64,000 bases of DNA from Durusdinium trenchii. Taxonomy: Eukaryota; Sar; Dinophyceae; Suessiales; Symbiodiniaceae. The DNA lies in the NCBI GenBank assembly GCA_963970005.1, contig CAXAMN010008502.1:197925-261924 (forward strand), written 5' to 3'. Under the pieces are notes generated by a model. The model was not told the origin of the DNA. It did no database searches and saw only the letters and a program-made list of their open reading frames with translations. The stretch's first letter is position 1, and each line of letters opens with the position of its first letter. This document shows positions 35,408 through 47,542 of this stretch, piece by piece. The position numbers and the translations under genes were made by a program.

Positions 35408-36043
35408 CTATTAGGGTGGCCATCTGGTGCTTCAGCTTCCGGAGCCGGTCTCTCGACGTCGATGCGCCGGCACGGTCTCGACGTCGATGGCCTTCCGCGA
35501 TGGCCGACACCGACCGCGCGTCCAAGAAGTGCTTCAATGCCGTGGGCGCCTGGTGCTGATCCGCAGGAGCCAACACACGGCAGGACGCAGTCAGACGCTA
35601 CAAACAATAGGGGCATCGCTACGAACGTAGCTCCTGGCCTTACTACTAGGAACAATAAAGCTACTATTTGCTTCTGCAGCTTCGCAGTGTTTTGCAATAA
35701 GATCTGTTCTCCTGGCACTGGAATGTGTGCTGTTGCCTACACACCTTTCTCCTGACTTGATTTGCATACTAAAGCACACCTTTCCACGCCTTCTCCAAGC
35801 TCGCCGTCATGTCCGGAGGCTGGCAAACAGGGTGGAGCGCAGTGGCTTGTGGTGTGAAAAACCAAGTATACCAAAACATACCAGAACAAAGTAACATAGT
35901 GGGCAAAATAGATGAGGGTTGGAGTTTTCACCACGGAACTTTCCATCTTGGAAATGTTTCCAGTCCCAACTCAAAAGAGTTCCAACTGTTTGACTCTCTC
36001 AAGGTCCATCCAAAAAGGAAGCCATGTTCAGGAGATTAGATCC

Positions 36044-36308
36044 CAGGCGGCAGCAAACGGTTCCTGTTAGCGGAGGATCTGATGCATGGCATCAGCTAGT
36101 GAGAACAAACAAGTCTTCAAGCCAAGCTGTTGTGGACCCCACCTTTGCAAGCACGAGAGTCTTTGCTATAAAATGCTTAATTGGTGTCACAGCTGCTCTC
36201 ATCGGCTTCAATCTTCTCTGCAACCTCGTCGAACCTTGCAGTCTGGTTTTCCCCGTGTTCAACCGATCCATTTGTGAAGCCTATCCACCTAATTCAATGG
36301 GCAATTGG
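36044..36308 (+). CDS. Putative membrane-protein exon
   Basis: The plus strand reads through from a CCCAG acceptor near 36043 to a strong donor (AATTGG/GTGAGT at 36308). It includes FAIKCLIGVTAALIGFNLL and CNLVEPCSLVFPVF, a hydrophobic segment long enough to cross a membrane. It lies on the strand opposite to most host exons, which lowers confidence. Confidence 0.3.
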
Positions 36309-38372
36309 GTGAGTCTACCGCTACCTAGTACGAGTAATACCGGGTGTTCCACCACATGCGGCCCCGGCCGCCCAGCCAGCACCATGCCTCTGATTGGCTG
36401 CGGCACACGGCCGCCTTTGCCTGGCGCCATGGGGGGTAGAGGACGCTACGCACGTAACAAAGGGCACGAGGGATCCATGGCACATGAGGAATCAATGGCA
36501 CCACGTGCAGAAAAGGCACATGGCAAAATCTTCGACTGGAAGGCACTGAGGGATTGGTAGCTCAATGACTCCATGGGATTGTCATACATCACTGGTAGCT
36601 CGAACGAAGGTTAACTCAATGCCTGATTCAACATCCAAAAAATGCTTTTGAGAAACTCATCTCACAGTAGTCACAGTACCCCAAAGCTGTTGATGCATCT
36701 CGCCTGAGTCTCTCTGTTCTTCGGGTCATCATCTGTCTGCGCAGCTTCTGGAGCCTGTGCATGGGCAAGAGCTCAGTTCATCGTCCCGCTGAATGAATGA
36801 CTAAAAACTGTTTTTACGCTCGCTTCACACAAAGCTCTGGTTGAACATCCTCGAAATATTCTCGAATCTGACATCTACCGTGCTAAACAAGCAAGAACAA
36901 GAATCCATTCTAGAACCTCTCTCTCTCGCTCTCTCCCCCTCCCAACTGCTCAAGTGACTGACTGTATGAAACTGCATCTTGGGCACGCAAAGCCACAATG
37001 TGCTTTTGAATGTAGTGGCATCTCATTTCATCATCTATCTAGAGTACATGGATATGTGCTGACCTTCGCCTTGGGCGCGGCCTCAATCTGCACCTCCACC
37101 GCTTCGCATTGGTTTCACGGTCATCGCTCCAGTGGGTGGGTTCGGCTCGGGTTTGACAACCTCGCCCCCTTTCACCGGAGGAAGTCCAAATCAACTGGGG
37201 CCAAACCTTTGACCAGTCTTGCCCAACCAAACCACACTTGTTCTTGCGGCTTCGGGGGGGCTAATCATCTTCATGGCCATGCTCACTGTCTGTGCCTTCC
37301 GGACAGGGCGCTCTGGTGGTGAAAAGGCGGGTGCCTGGTGCGAAATCGCCGCTTGCTGAAACTGAAAGGTTTCGGGATGGTGTTGAGCTCAAACGCCAAT
37401 CTCAAAAGTGGACAAAAAGGGATCCGGCAGCTCGTGATCTTGACACGCTCTGGCCACTCCTCTTGGGCTGTGGGTGCCGATGGCACTGCTAGTGCTGCGG
37501 CTGCTGGCGCAGCAGCCAGCTCCGGCACAGCCGCAGCTCCTTCACAAGCCAGCTGGTATTCCAATGCCATCAGCAAGTGGTCCAACCATTCCTAGCACAG
37601 CACTACTCTGGTTTCTCGTCACCCAACCAATCACCCAACTGGAGATCTGAACATGGCACCATCGGAGCCTCGGACGGCTCGCCGCCGACGGCTCGCGCGA
37701 CGCGCCTGGAGCGTCGCGCAGAAGCTCCGAGGCGGCCTCGACCTCGGCGATCGAAGCGACCGGTCAGGTCGTGACCGAAGCACGTGGAACGAAGAACACA
37801 TGACCAAAGGCGAGTAGGGAATCTGATCACGCAAATCCCGTGTGCATCTTGCACTTTCCTGCAGACCCTCCCTCGTGGGCCCAAGAGACAAGAGACCCTT
37901 TCATCCCTAAGAGGCCGGGCGATATTCTGGAGCCTTGCGCAGCGAGGTTTTCTGCTGGCCCACGTGTCGGAAATGAACTATTTTAAATATAAAACATAGA
38001 AAACAAATATAGAGAGAGGGATATAATTTAATATATATATATATAGAATGATATAGATATACTGTTCGGAATGAGAATGTCTTAATGTCTGGTATCCGTT
38101 TTGTTTTCGACCAGGCTCAGAAACTTCTGGCATGATTCTTTACAGGAAATGTCTATAAAGCAGGTACGGGGAAGGCTCTATCTGTGGAACTCTCCCACTA
38201 CCTGCAGCGACAGCCAAAAGTATCGAATTAGCGGACCAAGCCGCTCAAAAGTTGCAGTCAGCTGCAATGTCTTTACATAAGGCTCTTGTGGCTTCTTCAA
38301 ATCGCCAAACTCTGCAGGCGGCTGTATCCTTCTGTTCGGAGTAGCTGCTACCTGCGGCACGGCCATGCCAAC

Positions 38373-39197
38373 TCATCTCCAATATCCGTGGCCCCAGTGG
38401 CGGCCCCCGCCCCGTCGGCCCCAGCGGCGGCCCCCGCCCCGTCGGCCCCAGCGGCGGCCCCAGCGGCGGCCCCCGCCCCGTCGGCCCCAGCGACGGCCCC
38501 CGCCCCAGCCCCTACCACCACGTCGCCAGGCAACGAAGGATCTTGCATCCTCAGGCGCAGATGCAATATCAATCTCTTGTGGCTCGATGTCATCCCAGTC
38601 ACCCTCCCATGGCTGAGGGGGGCCTTCCATAGCATAGGCATAAGGAACCGCCTCCCAGGGAGCTTGGCCTCTCATCTCATCAATGTCACCCCAACCCCAC
38701 TCCCATGGCGCGGGGCCACCCCTCATGCCACTCACGTCAATCCATTCCCACTCGCCGTCTACTGGCTCTGCATCTGCCGGTCCAACTGGAACACGAGCAC
38801 TCGGTGCGTCAGCTGTCTCTGATGCTTGGCTCTCCTTTGCTGGAACTCCAACAGCAGCTGGGGCAGGCGGATCCACCGNNNNNNNNNNGGTTTTGGTCTC
38901 GACCTCCTTTGCTGGAACTCCAACAGCAGCTGGGGGGGTTTTGGTCTCGACGGCAGCTGGGGCAGGCGGATCCACCGTCTCACCCTGTGTTACTGCTTGG
39001 CTAGGTGGTGGAACTCCAATGGCATTTGTGGCAGTTGGATCCACGGTCTCAGCCTCCTCTGATGCTTGGCTCTCTGGGCTTTTGCTCTCAACCTCCTTCT
39101 CAGGTACCTTTCCTCCGCGAAGCTGCTTCACTGCATCTTTACTCTCGACTGGAATGCACGTGAGTGCCAGGACAAGCACAAAGGACGACAGCCTCAT
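38373..39197 (-). CDS. Secreted precursor with Trp/Arg/Gly-rich cationic tail
   Basis: A 274-residue intact frame (ATG at 39197, stop near 38373). Residues 1-20 form a signal peptide (MRLSSFVLVLALTCIPVES). Residues 20-148 are a Pro/Ala/Glu/Lys-rich acidic region with VPAKE and VDPPAPAAV repeats, interrupted by the assembly gap. Residues 149-215 carry acidic Trp repeats (GEWEWIDVSGMRGGPAPWEW, then a second D-MRG-PWE unit). Residues 223-274 are almost only Arg, Gly and Trp (repeats of GGGRRWGRR). The design (signal, acidic pro-part, cationic Trp/Arg tail) resembles precursors of cationic host-defence peptides, but it could equally be a wall, mucilage or nucleic-acid-binding protein. No family recognised. 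Confidence 0.65.
   Translation of the reverse strand: MRLSSFVLVLALTCIPVESKDAVKQLRGGKVPEKEVESKSPESQASEEAETVDPTATNAIGVPPPSQAVTQGETVDPPAPAAVETKTPPAAVGVPAKEVETKTXXXXVDPPAPAAVGVPAKESQASETADAPSARVPVGPADAEPVDGEWEWIDVSGMRGGPAPWEWGWGDIDEMRGQAPWEAVPYAYAMEGPPQPWEGDWDDIEPQEIDIASAPEDARSFVAWRRGGRGWGGGRRWGRRGGGRRWGRRWGRRGGGRRWGRRGGGRHWGHGYWR
38879..38888. other. Assembly gap (10 N)
   Basis: Ten Ns interrupt the secreted-precursor frame between copies of a repeated segment (GCTGGAACTCCAACAGCAGC occurs on both sides). The gap length is nominal; the true repeat number of the protein is therefore unknown. Confidence 0.98.
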
Positions 39198-39386
39198 GAT
39201 GAGAGGACGAAAGATTACTTCTTCAACACCAAGGGTGCTTGAGCAAGACAGGCCAGGAAGAATTTTCTTCTAAGATTCATTGTGTCCTTCGAGTGGCAGC
39301 TCATACACTCACAGCGTTTCATCTGCTCAAAAGTGGCTTGCCACATGTCCAAAACAAATGATGCCGTGAAGGAGGAGAAAAATGCC

Positions 39387-39560
39387 ATGAAACTATCGAT
39401 CTTCAGCCTTGCTTTGACCTTCACGCTGCAAATCCCGGGCTTCCCTGCAAGTCCACCTGCTCCGGCAGCGGCCGCCAGCTCTTCATCTGGTGCGGTTGGC
39501 CGAGAGGCGGAAAGCTGCTTTCTTTGCAACCAACACGCTCTGTTTCAACGAAAAGGATGA
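39387..39560 (+). CDS. Small signal-peptide ORF (57 aa), divergent to the precursor
   Basis: An ATG-started 57-codon frame begins MKLSIFSLALTFTLQIPGFP, a good signal peptide, then SPPAPAAAASSSSGAVGRE and a C-x2-C (SCFLCNQ). It starts 190 bp from the oppositely oriented secreted precursor and the two signal peptides are similar (M-R/K-LS-F-L-LT). It may be a small secreted protein or a first exon. No homologue recognised. Confidence 0.35.
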   Translation: MKLSIFSLALTFTLQIPGFPASPPAPAAAASSSSGAVGREAESCFLCNQHALFQRKG

Positions 39561-40029
39561 AGCACTGGAGGGACCCCTGCTGCACTGGCTGCTGGATTAA
39601 TCTTTGCGGTTTCAGAAACTTGAATGTTTGATAGCTAGGTTGGACCCAAGATTTGGTGGTCCATGTGTGTTTCTACAAGGTGGGTTGGGCTTCGGGTACT
39701 CTCTCAGTTTGAGACAAACCCCATCTTCGAGAGGAAAACCCATCCATGGAATCCGAAATGCACTTATCACTGTTCAAACGCCCGAGGGTGACATCCATTC
39801 ACGCCTGGCACGTCCTTATGGAAGCCAGCAGCGTGGCAAGGCCTTGGAAGTCTAAGCCCATTTCCAGGATGGTCAGGTAGACACCCACCACGCGGACCGT
39901 GCCCGGATTCATTCCCCACACCGACCGACGGAGTGCGCTGCAGGCAACGACTCGTGGCCGACGGAAACTCCAAGCGACCGACCCCAACCAAGCTCCGTCA
40001 CCGCTTCGTCGCTCCGAACTCTTAGGGCC

Positions 40030-40176
40030 CCAGACCGGAGGTGTCCAGGGCAGCCTGGCCGCACGATCCCCCTGGTCGGCGATCCCTCAGACGCAGACGA
40101 CATGTTCACCAGCACCCAATGTACAACTCTCGTCTCAAACCCAACCTCTGCGCTTGGCTCCGCTGATGGGTCCCAC
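40030..40176 (-). CDS. PEBP-like (phosphatidylethanolamine-binding) exon
   Basis: Behind a TTGTGCAG acceptor the minus strand reads WDPSAEPSAEVGFETRVVHW, then VLVNMSSASEGSPTRGIV. PEBP/RKIP/FT proteins have a ligand-site motif DPDAP followed about 15-20 residues later by HW(L/V)VxNI, which this matches with changes (DPSAEP, HWVLVNM). The HRY motif that should follow was not found, so flanking exons are missing or unresolved. PEBP proteins bind anionic ligands and modulate kinases; role here is inferred only from the motif. Confidence 0.45.
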
Positions 40177-41384
40177 CTGCACAAGAGTCGGGGGGGCAAA
40201 GCTCTTGAGGGGATGTTGAAAACAGAAAAGCATTCAGTTCTTAGAGAAGTTATTCCTGCAAAATGAGGACGACCCTTCAGCAATGGTCAAGAACAGCAGG
40301 ACCCCCCCACCCTCAAAAGCAAAGACCAACCTGACACAACGGCAATCATCAGTTGTGCCGTTATGTGGTCCTAGTAGAAAACCATTGAAACTTGAAACAT
40401 GTTCTTGAAGACCAGAAAGCAGGTACGAGTACCAAACGGCACCAGAAACCTCGCTGTGGTCGCACTGAGGTCTCCTGCTCCTCGCTTCCATCACTGTCCT
40501 CGGCACCTCAGACCGCCGGTGACGTCTCACATCGAAGGAGGTTCGGTCCAAGAGCCATGTTTGGTGGACAAACATCTCAATGCCAGGTGCGCCTGTATGT
40601 AGCGCACACTCACACAAATGCACAGACTACCAAACACCTCACACTGCCCCTGAGTTGCCACGCCTTTGGCGACAGGAATCCTCTCTGGCTTGGGGAGACC
40701 CCCCAGCCAGGTGTGGCGGATTCAGTCGCTTCAACTCTTTTGCATGTAGAAAGCACAAAAACTGGCCGATATCAGATATCCCAGATCTTAATTAAGAAAA
40801 GTGAGCCTTCAAACTAGAGGAGGGTTCACTTCAAGGCAAGTTGCGTCGATGCGTGTTTTGTTTTCACTACCGAGTTCCAAATCTCACATTCAGTCAATAG
40901 ACAGTTTCACATACTTTCACATTTAGTAGAATGATAAATAATAAGTTATCAATCAATCCTGATGGACTCCATCAAACCCTCCCCGTTCCTTGCTTTCGCG
41001 GGTGCCTTGCGAAAGCAGATGATAGAACAGGGACCCGGACGCCAAGGATCCAAGGTCAGCACTACCATCCAAGGTCAGCGAACGTCAAACTTGTTAACAA
41101 ATCGTAACGGTGTGGTCTCGGTGAACAAAATGCAAGCGGACTGGTGAGGGCCCAAGACCAAAGGAGAGCTCTTCCCCTAAGTCCTGGATGCTCAAGCACA
41201 AGAATCCCAACATGGGCGACGGCGAAGTTGACCTAGCTGCCATTTCTGGTGGCAAAAACCCAGCTCCTATTTGCCCTATTTTTTGTGGATCGGTCTCTGA
41301 GAACATCTCCAAAAAGGCGGCCCATGAACCTCAACACCTGCGTCTCCCAGCGTCTCCTTTTTGCTTGCTTTCGAACAAAAACGC

Positions 41385-44300
41385 TCAGCTGGCTCCAGCT
41401 CGCTTGCTGCTCACCAGCGTCTGGCAGACCGTCTTCAGCTTCTGGGCGTCGAGCCCTGCACGGCCCACCACAAAGCCATCCACATCCTCGAACGATCAGT
41501 CGGAACCGAAGAGATGCGAGGAGTCGGAAAACCGTGCGAGTGGCCTGAGTGGCCACGGTTTTTCTGTTGCTTTCCTTCGGATGTTGCACCAACCTCTGGA
41601 GGTATGCGCGGTGGAACATCCGAAGAAGGACTTTTCGCGCGGAAAATGGTGCAACTCGACGAGTCCGTTGGCAAAGCGGTCTTTTATGGTCTTTTCAAAA
41701 ACTGTGAACTCAGCAAATTGCAGGAAAAAGAAGAAGTGATTGGAACCAATCGATTCGTTAACTGTTAGGAAAAAGAAGAACCCGCAATTGTGAGAAGCGA
41801 TGGGTGGTTTCTGGTCACATGTGTTCAGGCAACTGCAGCGTCGTCCGAAATCATGCCAAGAGTACCAAAGAAAGCGGTGGAAACCCTTCGTATCTGAAGC
41901 TCAGTCAAGTCTCTGGAAGGACTGCATACTGCTCGGCGTTCTTCTCATTCACGGAACCTAGACTGCGGGGTTGTGCTGAAACGGCGGAACCTCGTGCAGC
42001 AGGTGCCTTTGGGACCAAAGACACCAACAACAACCAAAACGCGCCAAGTCGGAAAGGCTTCGCGGTGTCCGACGCCTTTCCGGGACGTTCTCTTCGCGGT
42101 GTCCGACGCCTCTCCCCTCTCCGATCCCTCTTCCTGCGGGGCCATCCAGCCGTCCATCGGGTCCCTCTTCGATCCCAAGGGACCGGTGTAAAGGAACCGG
42201 CACTGCAGGGTCTCCTCCCCGAAGCACTCCCGAAGCCACGCGCGCAAGGAGCGGTGCACCCGCTGGCACTCGCTGGGCTCGCAGGGGGTGGCGCCTTCCC
42301 CCACGGCCCAGACCTGGGTGACTGCAAGACGGTGGTCAAATGGTCAAGTAGAAAAGCCAAAAAGAAAGGGGATCCAACTATAGTGACTAAGTGGATATGT
42401 TTTTGTCCTTTCCTGATGCGTTCTTTTCTTAAATACTGCTTTGTCTTGTGTTTCGTCATTTTGTCCCCTTCTTTTCTTTCTATAGACCTTCAGACCTATA
42501 CTGGAGTTGTTTCTTCCTTCCTTGCTGGCTGGTCACTGGTCTTTGCAAAACCAAAAGGCCCAACTAGTGGAGCCAGTCGAACGAGATGCGACTGGCGACT
42601 GGTCGATTGTGATGGCCCGGTGCTGGGCATCCACACTGGCTCATAAGCCACGGCCACTCGGCCCCAGGCCTCTTTGGGCACTGCCTGCAAGAATACAGCT
42701 CATACGGTCATTTGTCGGACAATTTCCAAATGAGTCTCCTGTAAACCATCACCAAAACTGAAGGATTGAGCGAGACCCCGAGTTGAAGCTGAGCATAAGT
42801 CCTCCAAATAATTCAGAGTTGGATTATCTGTGGACAAAAGCAGCAGCGAACCACAAGGTGGGAAATGCTTCAACCGTCCTCCGGTTCTGCAGGGCTCCGC
42901 CGATAAAACATGATAAAACCCTCTACATCTTCTGCACTAGATGTTCATTTCCTCGGACCATCTCCGACCCCCTAACAGCTTCCCGTTCGAGTCCCGTCGG
43001 TAGGTGCTCGGCCTCGGCCACCGAGCGCAGCTGCTCCTGCAGCACCTCCAGCTCCCATCCACGGCTCCGGGCGTCCGCCTTTTCACCTCGGCCGGACGGC
43101 GAAAGCACAGGACCGACCACCGCACCGGGTGGAACGCGTTTTCAGACGCAAGCACCTACACTGCCTGTCACGCAGTAGGCCCCTCAAAGAGAGCATGACA
43201 ACATGACGCATGCGAGCCAAAACAGCTTCACGTGTCCCCTAGAACGTGAACAACTTTCCTGTGATTTTGAGGAAGAGAAAAAACCTTTCCACATTCGCAT
43301 CACTTCAAAAAAGATTGCAAAGAAAAGAAGCAACGTCTGGACTTACACCCGTGCCGGCTCCGGATCGACTATTGTTGCCAGCTTGGCTGAGTTGGCTGGC
43401 CCACAAATCTGGATTCGACACCACTGGAAGGAAAACTAACCCCAATTCTAGCCTCACAGGCAGCGGGTCTGGGCACCATATGTATCAACATGTTCAGTGG
43501 AAGCCATGGTTCCAGTTCCAGCCCACGAGTTCCATCTTTCCTGCCCCGATGGTCCTGTTCAAGCCGCCGATGGTGATATTCACGTTCAAGCCACTTTCAA
43601 GACATCGCCTGCAGAAAAGGACAGGGGAAGACGTCCGGACGGACCGATCGACCGGCGAACCGGAGGTCGGGTCGTTCAATCACCTGGTGGACTGGGTCGG
43701 GTCCCCCCGTCTCCGATTGGGGGTCAACGAGTCCTTTCGGGGGCCAAACGGGGTCGAGAAACCGGAAGCATCGGACCCAAAACGGGGGAGACCTCATCAC
43801 CCAGAGAACATCGGACCCGTTTCCCACGGCTGCTTGATGATAGAAAACCAAAAAAACAACACACAGGCCAAAAGAAACTCAAACCGGTTACGTCACGAAC
43901 CTGTGATAGTATGTTATAGTACTTGACTTGATGCAATGATGCAAGGATCAAACGATAAAGAACACTGCCTGGGCAGTGTGGCGTCCCTTCCACCCATGGC
44001 TCATCTGGGATCGTCTCGTCTCCCAACCGCCAGGGCTCCCAGGCTCTCCCAGGCTGATTCGACGCACCGAACGGCCGGACCGGCCACCACGCTCGGACCC
44101 CCCCACCCAAACGCGCCTCACCTTCTCACTGATGAGCTGGTGGGACTCGCCCAGCACATTCCGCCGGTCAGAGTGCCCGAGCAAGACCCATTCACAGCCA
44201 ATGCCTCGGGAGAAGTATGGGTCCCAAAGGTCCTGGAGAAGTGAATCATTCGCTACAGCGTTTTGCTTCAATGTGGAGAGAAATCCAAGATCCGAAGCTA

Positions 44301-45018
44301 TGAAACATGATCAAAGCCAGTTTCAGGCAACTGAAACCGCAAGAAGGGTCAAGAAGCTTACCACTAGGGGTGCTTTCAAATGGCCGCAAACGAATGCTCG
44401 ACGAACAAAGCCCCCACGAAAACGATTGCTTTGAATCCCAAAATCCGCACACACAATGGAGTTTCGTTGTCTGAGCCACAGATTATGGTGCCGCAAAATA
44501 GGGTGACTTCTATCTTGGTGCCACAGTTGGCGCCGCCCTAAGTACTTAGAAGTTAGAAGTACTCCTTCCTAAAGCCTTCCCTCCCTGGCCTTTTAGCATC
44601 TTGGACGTTACCACACCAGTGCAGCCAAAGCCTTCAGCCGCATCCCAAGCATTCTGGCTGCCCACCAGGATCTCTTTCCTAGGATTGTGCCGACTTTCTG
44701 AATACAGCACGGAGCAGGTGCACACGAAACCACTCATGCAACACCACATGACATGACACATGTGTGTGTGTGTGTGTGCTGACCAGAGACAGGACGCCTG
44801 TGACCCTTCCATCTCTAAGCTCTCGCCTGCGCCTCATCTTTGATCCCAAGCGGCGGCAACAGCCGCCGCGCGCGTTCGAGGAAGACGTAGGGCGCGAAGA
44901 TGCAAAGCTCCAGGCCCTCCAGCGTCCCATCGCAGGCGAGACCGGCGAGAGCGGCAAGGAGCGCATCGACCTCCTCCACAGATTCCAAGCTGCACTTCCA
45001 GTTGGCACCTTCGAAAGA
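41385..45018 (-). CDS. TPI: Triosephosphate isomerase (9 exons, 5' end missing)
   Basis: Interconverts dihydroxyacetone phosphate and glyceraldehyde 3-phosphate in glycolysis or the Calvin cycle. Exons (minus strand): 45018-44839 ([10 protein letters not shown], with the catalytic Lys of NWKC), 44678-44591 (VGSQNAW, VTSKMLK), 44232-44120 ([10 protein letters not shown], catalytic His), 43608-43568 ([12 protein letters not shown]), 43086-43013 ([20 protein letters not shown]), 42684-42637 ([10 protein letters not shown], catalytic Glu), 42313-42184 ([10 protein letters not shown], loop 6), 41957-41911 ([10 protein letters not shown]), 41486-41385 ([17 protein letters not shown], stop). All nine are open and eight of the joins keep phase; the first intron boundary is ambiguous by 1-2 nt. 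An upstream exon with the start codon or a targeting peptide is not identified. Donors are GT, GC and GA. Confidence 0.92.
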
Positions 45019-47072
45019 CTGACGTCGGCGTGTCTTTGAAGGTCAATTCTACTTCAAAAGTGCCACCCTGCAGAATGCAGACCTCCTGTTGAACTCTGAC
45101 CCGCACTCAGGCAACTGACCGATAGGGCCAAAAAGGGGGGTCCGGTGCACATGAGCGACATCTCTTCTGTCACTTCTGTCACTTCCATTGACGACATCTC
45201 TTCTCCGTAACCTGCTCGACCACCCCCGAGCGACCCAATGGAGCCGAACGCCTCCACCGTCCGATCTCTCGAAGGCCTCGGCCGATCCGACACCGATCCC
45301 AGGGACCGGCCTATGAAGAGCTTCTTCGCCATGGCCAAAGGCGAGGGCGGAGCGAGACAAGCTCTAGGCCGCAACAGGGGGCTGTGCAATGGGGAGACAC
45401 ACAAGCAATCAGGTTTCGGTCTGTGTTCCTTCTTCCAGGGGGTCGAACTGGGAGGTCTTCCTATTTTAATACACCCAAATGCTCTGGAAAGATTTGGATC
45501 CACTGAGCTGCGATGTGCATTGCTGGGAGTTCCTCAGGCCTCAGTTCTGCGTCGCCCAGTCCTCAGGTGTCTTGCTGCTCTGTGCGTTCCGTATCTTGCT
45601 TCTGATCCCAAGCTCTGAAATCACATCGTTCGTCCGCCGAACGCGGCCCCAGATCCGCTTGCAAAACATCTCAAATGCTGAAGCGGCCCCACCTGGTATA
45701 CTGGACATATCTGGTCCTACCCAAAAACCTGCAACTAGACGAGAGTGGGTCTGCCCTTTTTCTCGGACCCACCAGGGATTTCACTAGCTGGGATTTGAAG
45801 GGGAGTCCCGCTGGACTATCGGCTCTTGCAGCGTTTCAACAGCAAAAAGCACGACCCGTGTACCTTCAACAGCGAGGATGCGGGAAGGGATACCTCAGAA
45901 GCGAGAATGATCTGCATGGCTTACACTATCTAAACAGTTTGCAAGACCTTAAAGCCTCCAACTATCTGTCTCAAACCAGGGAGGTGACGCAAGAATAAAA
46001 ACGTTGATCAATCACAGGCACCGTATGGGATAGGATGCGTCGCAACGTTTGGAATCTACATCTACATCTCATACACTCCGACGAACACATCACATGAAAG
46101 TGGATGGCTCACCCTGTCTGCCTATAGAGGAAAATAGTCTTTTCAGGGGTCAGTTCCACCTCCGTCATTGAGCCCAGCCACCGAATCCGCCGAAAGGCTA
46201 GCACCTCAGTTGGGGACTCTCAAGTGGCTGTCAGTCTATGGAGGGCAAGGACACGGGTGAGTCAGTGATTCCACATGAGGCCAACCAAATAACTTCAAGC
46301 TTGGAAGCCTGCTTTGGAAGCCTATCAAAGGAGACTCGAGGATCATATCCAAGACTTCCAGTTCCAACACCTTCAAAAACAAAGCCCCCAAAGCCCCTCA
46401 CGTCGCTTGGTGCTCTGAGGCGAAAGGCCGCCTGCCTGGCCCAGTCTGTCGGGGTGCAATCGAGACCGATCGGCCAATCAAATTATCCAAGTCTCTCCTT
46501 TACATCTTTCAGAAAGTCTGAACCCATGTTCAGCAGTTTAAAGCCCTGCATCCAAACATTTTTGACTCTGCTTTGCCAAAAAAAGGAAGAAATTGAAAAA
46601 AACAAACGATCTCTCTCAGAGAAATGCATCGAGAGGACGTCGACGGCGACGGTGACCTCGAGCGCGTCACCCAGCAGGAACGTCTGGCGTCTCCTGTAAA
46701 GCTCTGAAAAGCTCAACAGCACAAAGAGGCCTTTGCACTTCAATGGAAGGTGGGAAGCAACGCGCACGAGTCGGCGCAACTCTCGCCCTTTCGGATGTTC
46801 ACCGATCACGTGGGGCTTTGGCCGCCTCGGAAGGCCTCACTGGGGCGCCCGACCCACCCTCATAGCGCACGCAGAAGCTTTGCCTTGAGCGCACCTCTGA
46901 TGCATGGACCTGAGAAAGTTCGCCCCTGGTCAAGGAGTCGAGACCTGCCCTGACCTGGCCACCAGAAGGAAGTCGTTCCGCGACCAAAACCAATGGTTTT
47001 TCTGTTTGATACCAACCTTGTGGTCAACTAACTTAAGTGAATCATTGTGAATCATCACAGAAAGGCTCCAAC

Positions 47073-47162
47073 CTGCAAAACGAGTTCCACCACCGGCGCG
47101 AGTCTCCGCGTGCCAAGTTCGAGCCTCCGCACGGTCTCGACCTCTGACTTCCGTGCATGCAC
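47073..47162 (-). CDS. Putative 30-codon internal exon, function unknown
   Basis: Exactly 30 open codons lie between a GGAAAG acceptor and a GCAG/GTTGG donor: VHARKSEVETVRRLELGTRR and LAPVVELVLQ. The reading is amphipathic-helical, repeat-free and on the strand of the other host exons. No family recognised. Confidence 0.4.
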
Positions 47163-47423
47163 CTTTCCATGCGGGCGGAGCGCTGGCGGAGCGTGGGCGG
47201 AAACGAAAGCACGGCCACAGCCCCAAAAGCAGTTGGAGACGTCTCTGGTGGCGGGAAGTCCTACAGCATCCTACAGCGCTTTTCCTAGATCCACTGCGTT
47301 GGCCCGCATATTGGCCCATGAACCCTGTGAGAATTTGTCGACGTCGTGAAGGCCTGAGAAAACCTGCTCCAAAAACCCAGCAGGGGAAAAGGATTCAAGT
47401 CACAACAAACGTTGGGTGAGAAG

Positions 47424-47542
47424 ACTAGGAGCAAGAGGACGCTACTAGGGGCTCCTGGCATCGCTACTAGGAGCAAGAACGCTACTAGGGGCTCCTGGCC
47501 TTACTACTAGGAGCAAGGACGCTACTAGTAGATACTAGTAGC
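47424..47542. repeat. CTAG-family tandem mini-repeat (3 units)
   Basis: Three units of about 40 bp share ACTAGGAGCAAG, ACGCTACTAGGGGCTCCTGG and end in TACTAGTAGATACTAGTAGC. Related words occur at 25380, 35590, 51253 and 59990, so this is a dispersed family, not a local microsatellite. Confidence 0.85.

Larger units (their letters stand above)
26394..38370. other. Long region of scattered exon-like patches
   Basis: I cannot name a gene in this 12-kb stretch. It contains CpG-rich patches near 26780-26880, 28560-28680, 29040-29290, 30600-30860, 32000-32130 and 37680-37780, AT-rich simple sequence near 38020-38060, and an 18-bp tandem duplication (CATGTGAACTCTACACGA, 34984-35022). 35585-35660 holds a member of the CTAG mini-repeat family. 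The best exon candidates (27592-27818, 34790-34930, 35270-35407, 36044-36308) are listed separately. Open frames of 200 or more codons near 30.4-31.0 and 31.9-32.9 kb have composition artefacts and no motifs. Confidence 0.45.
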
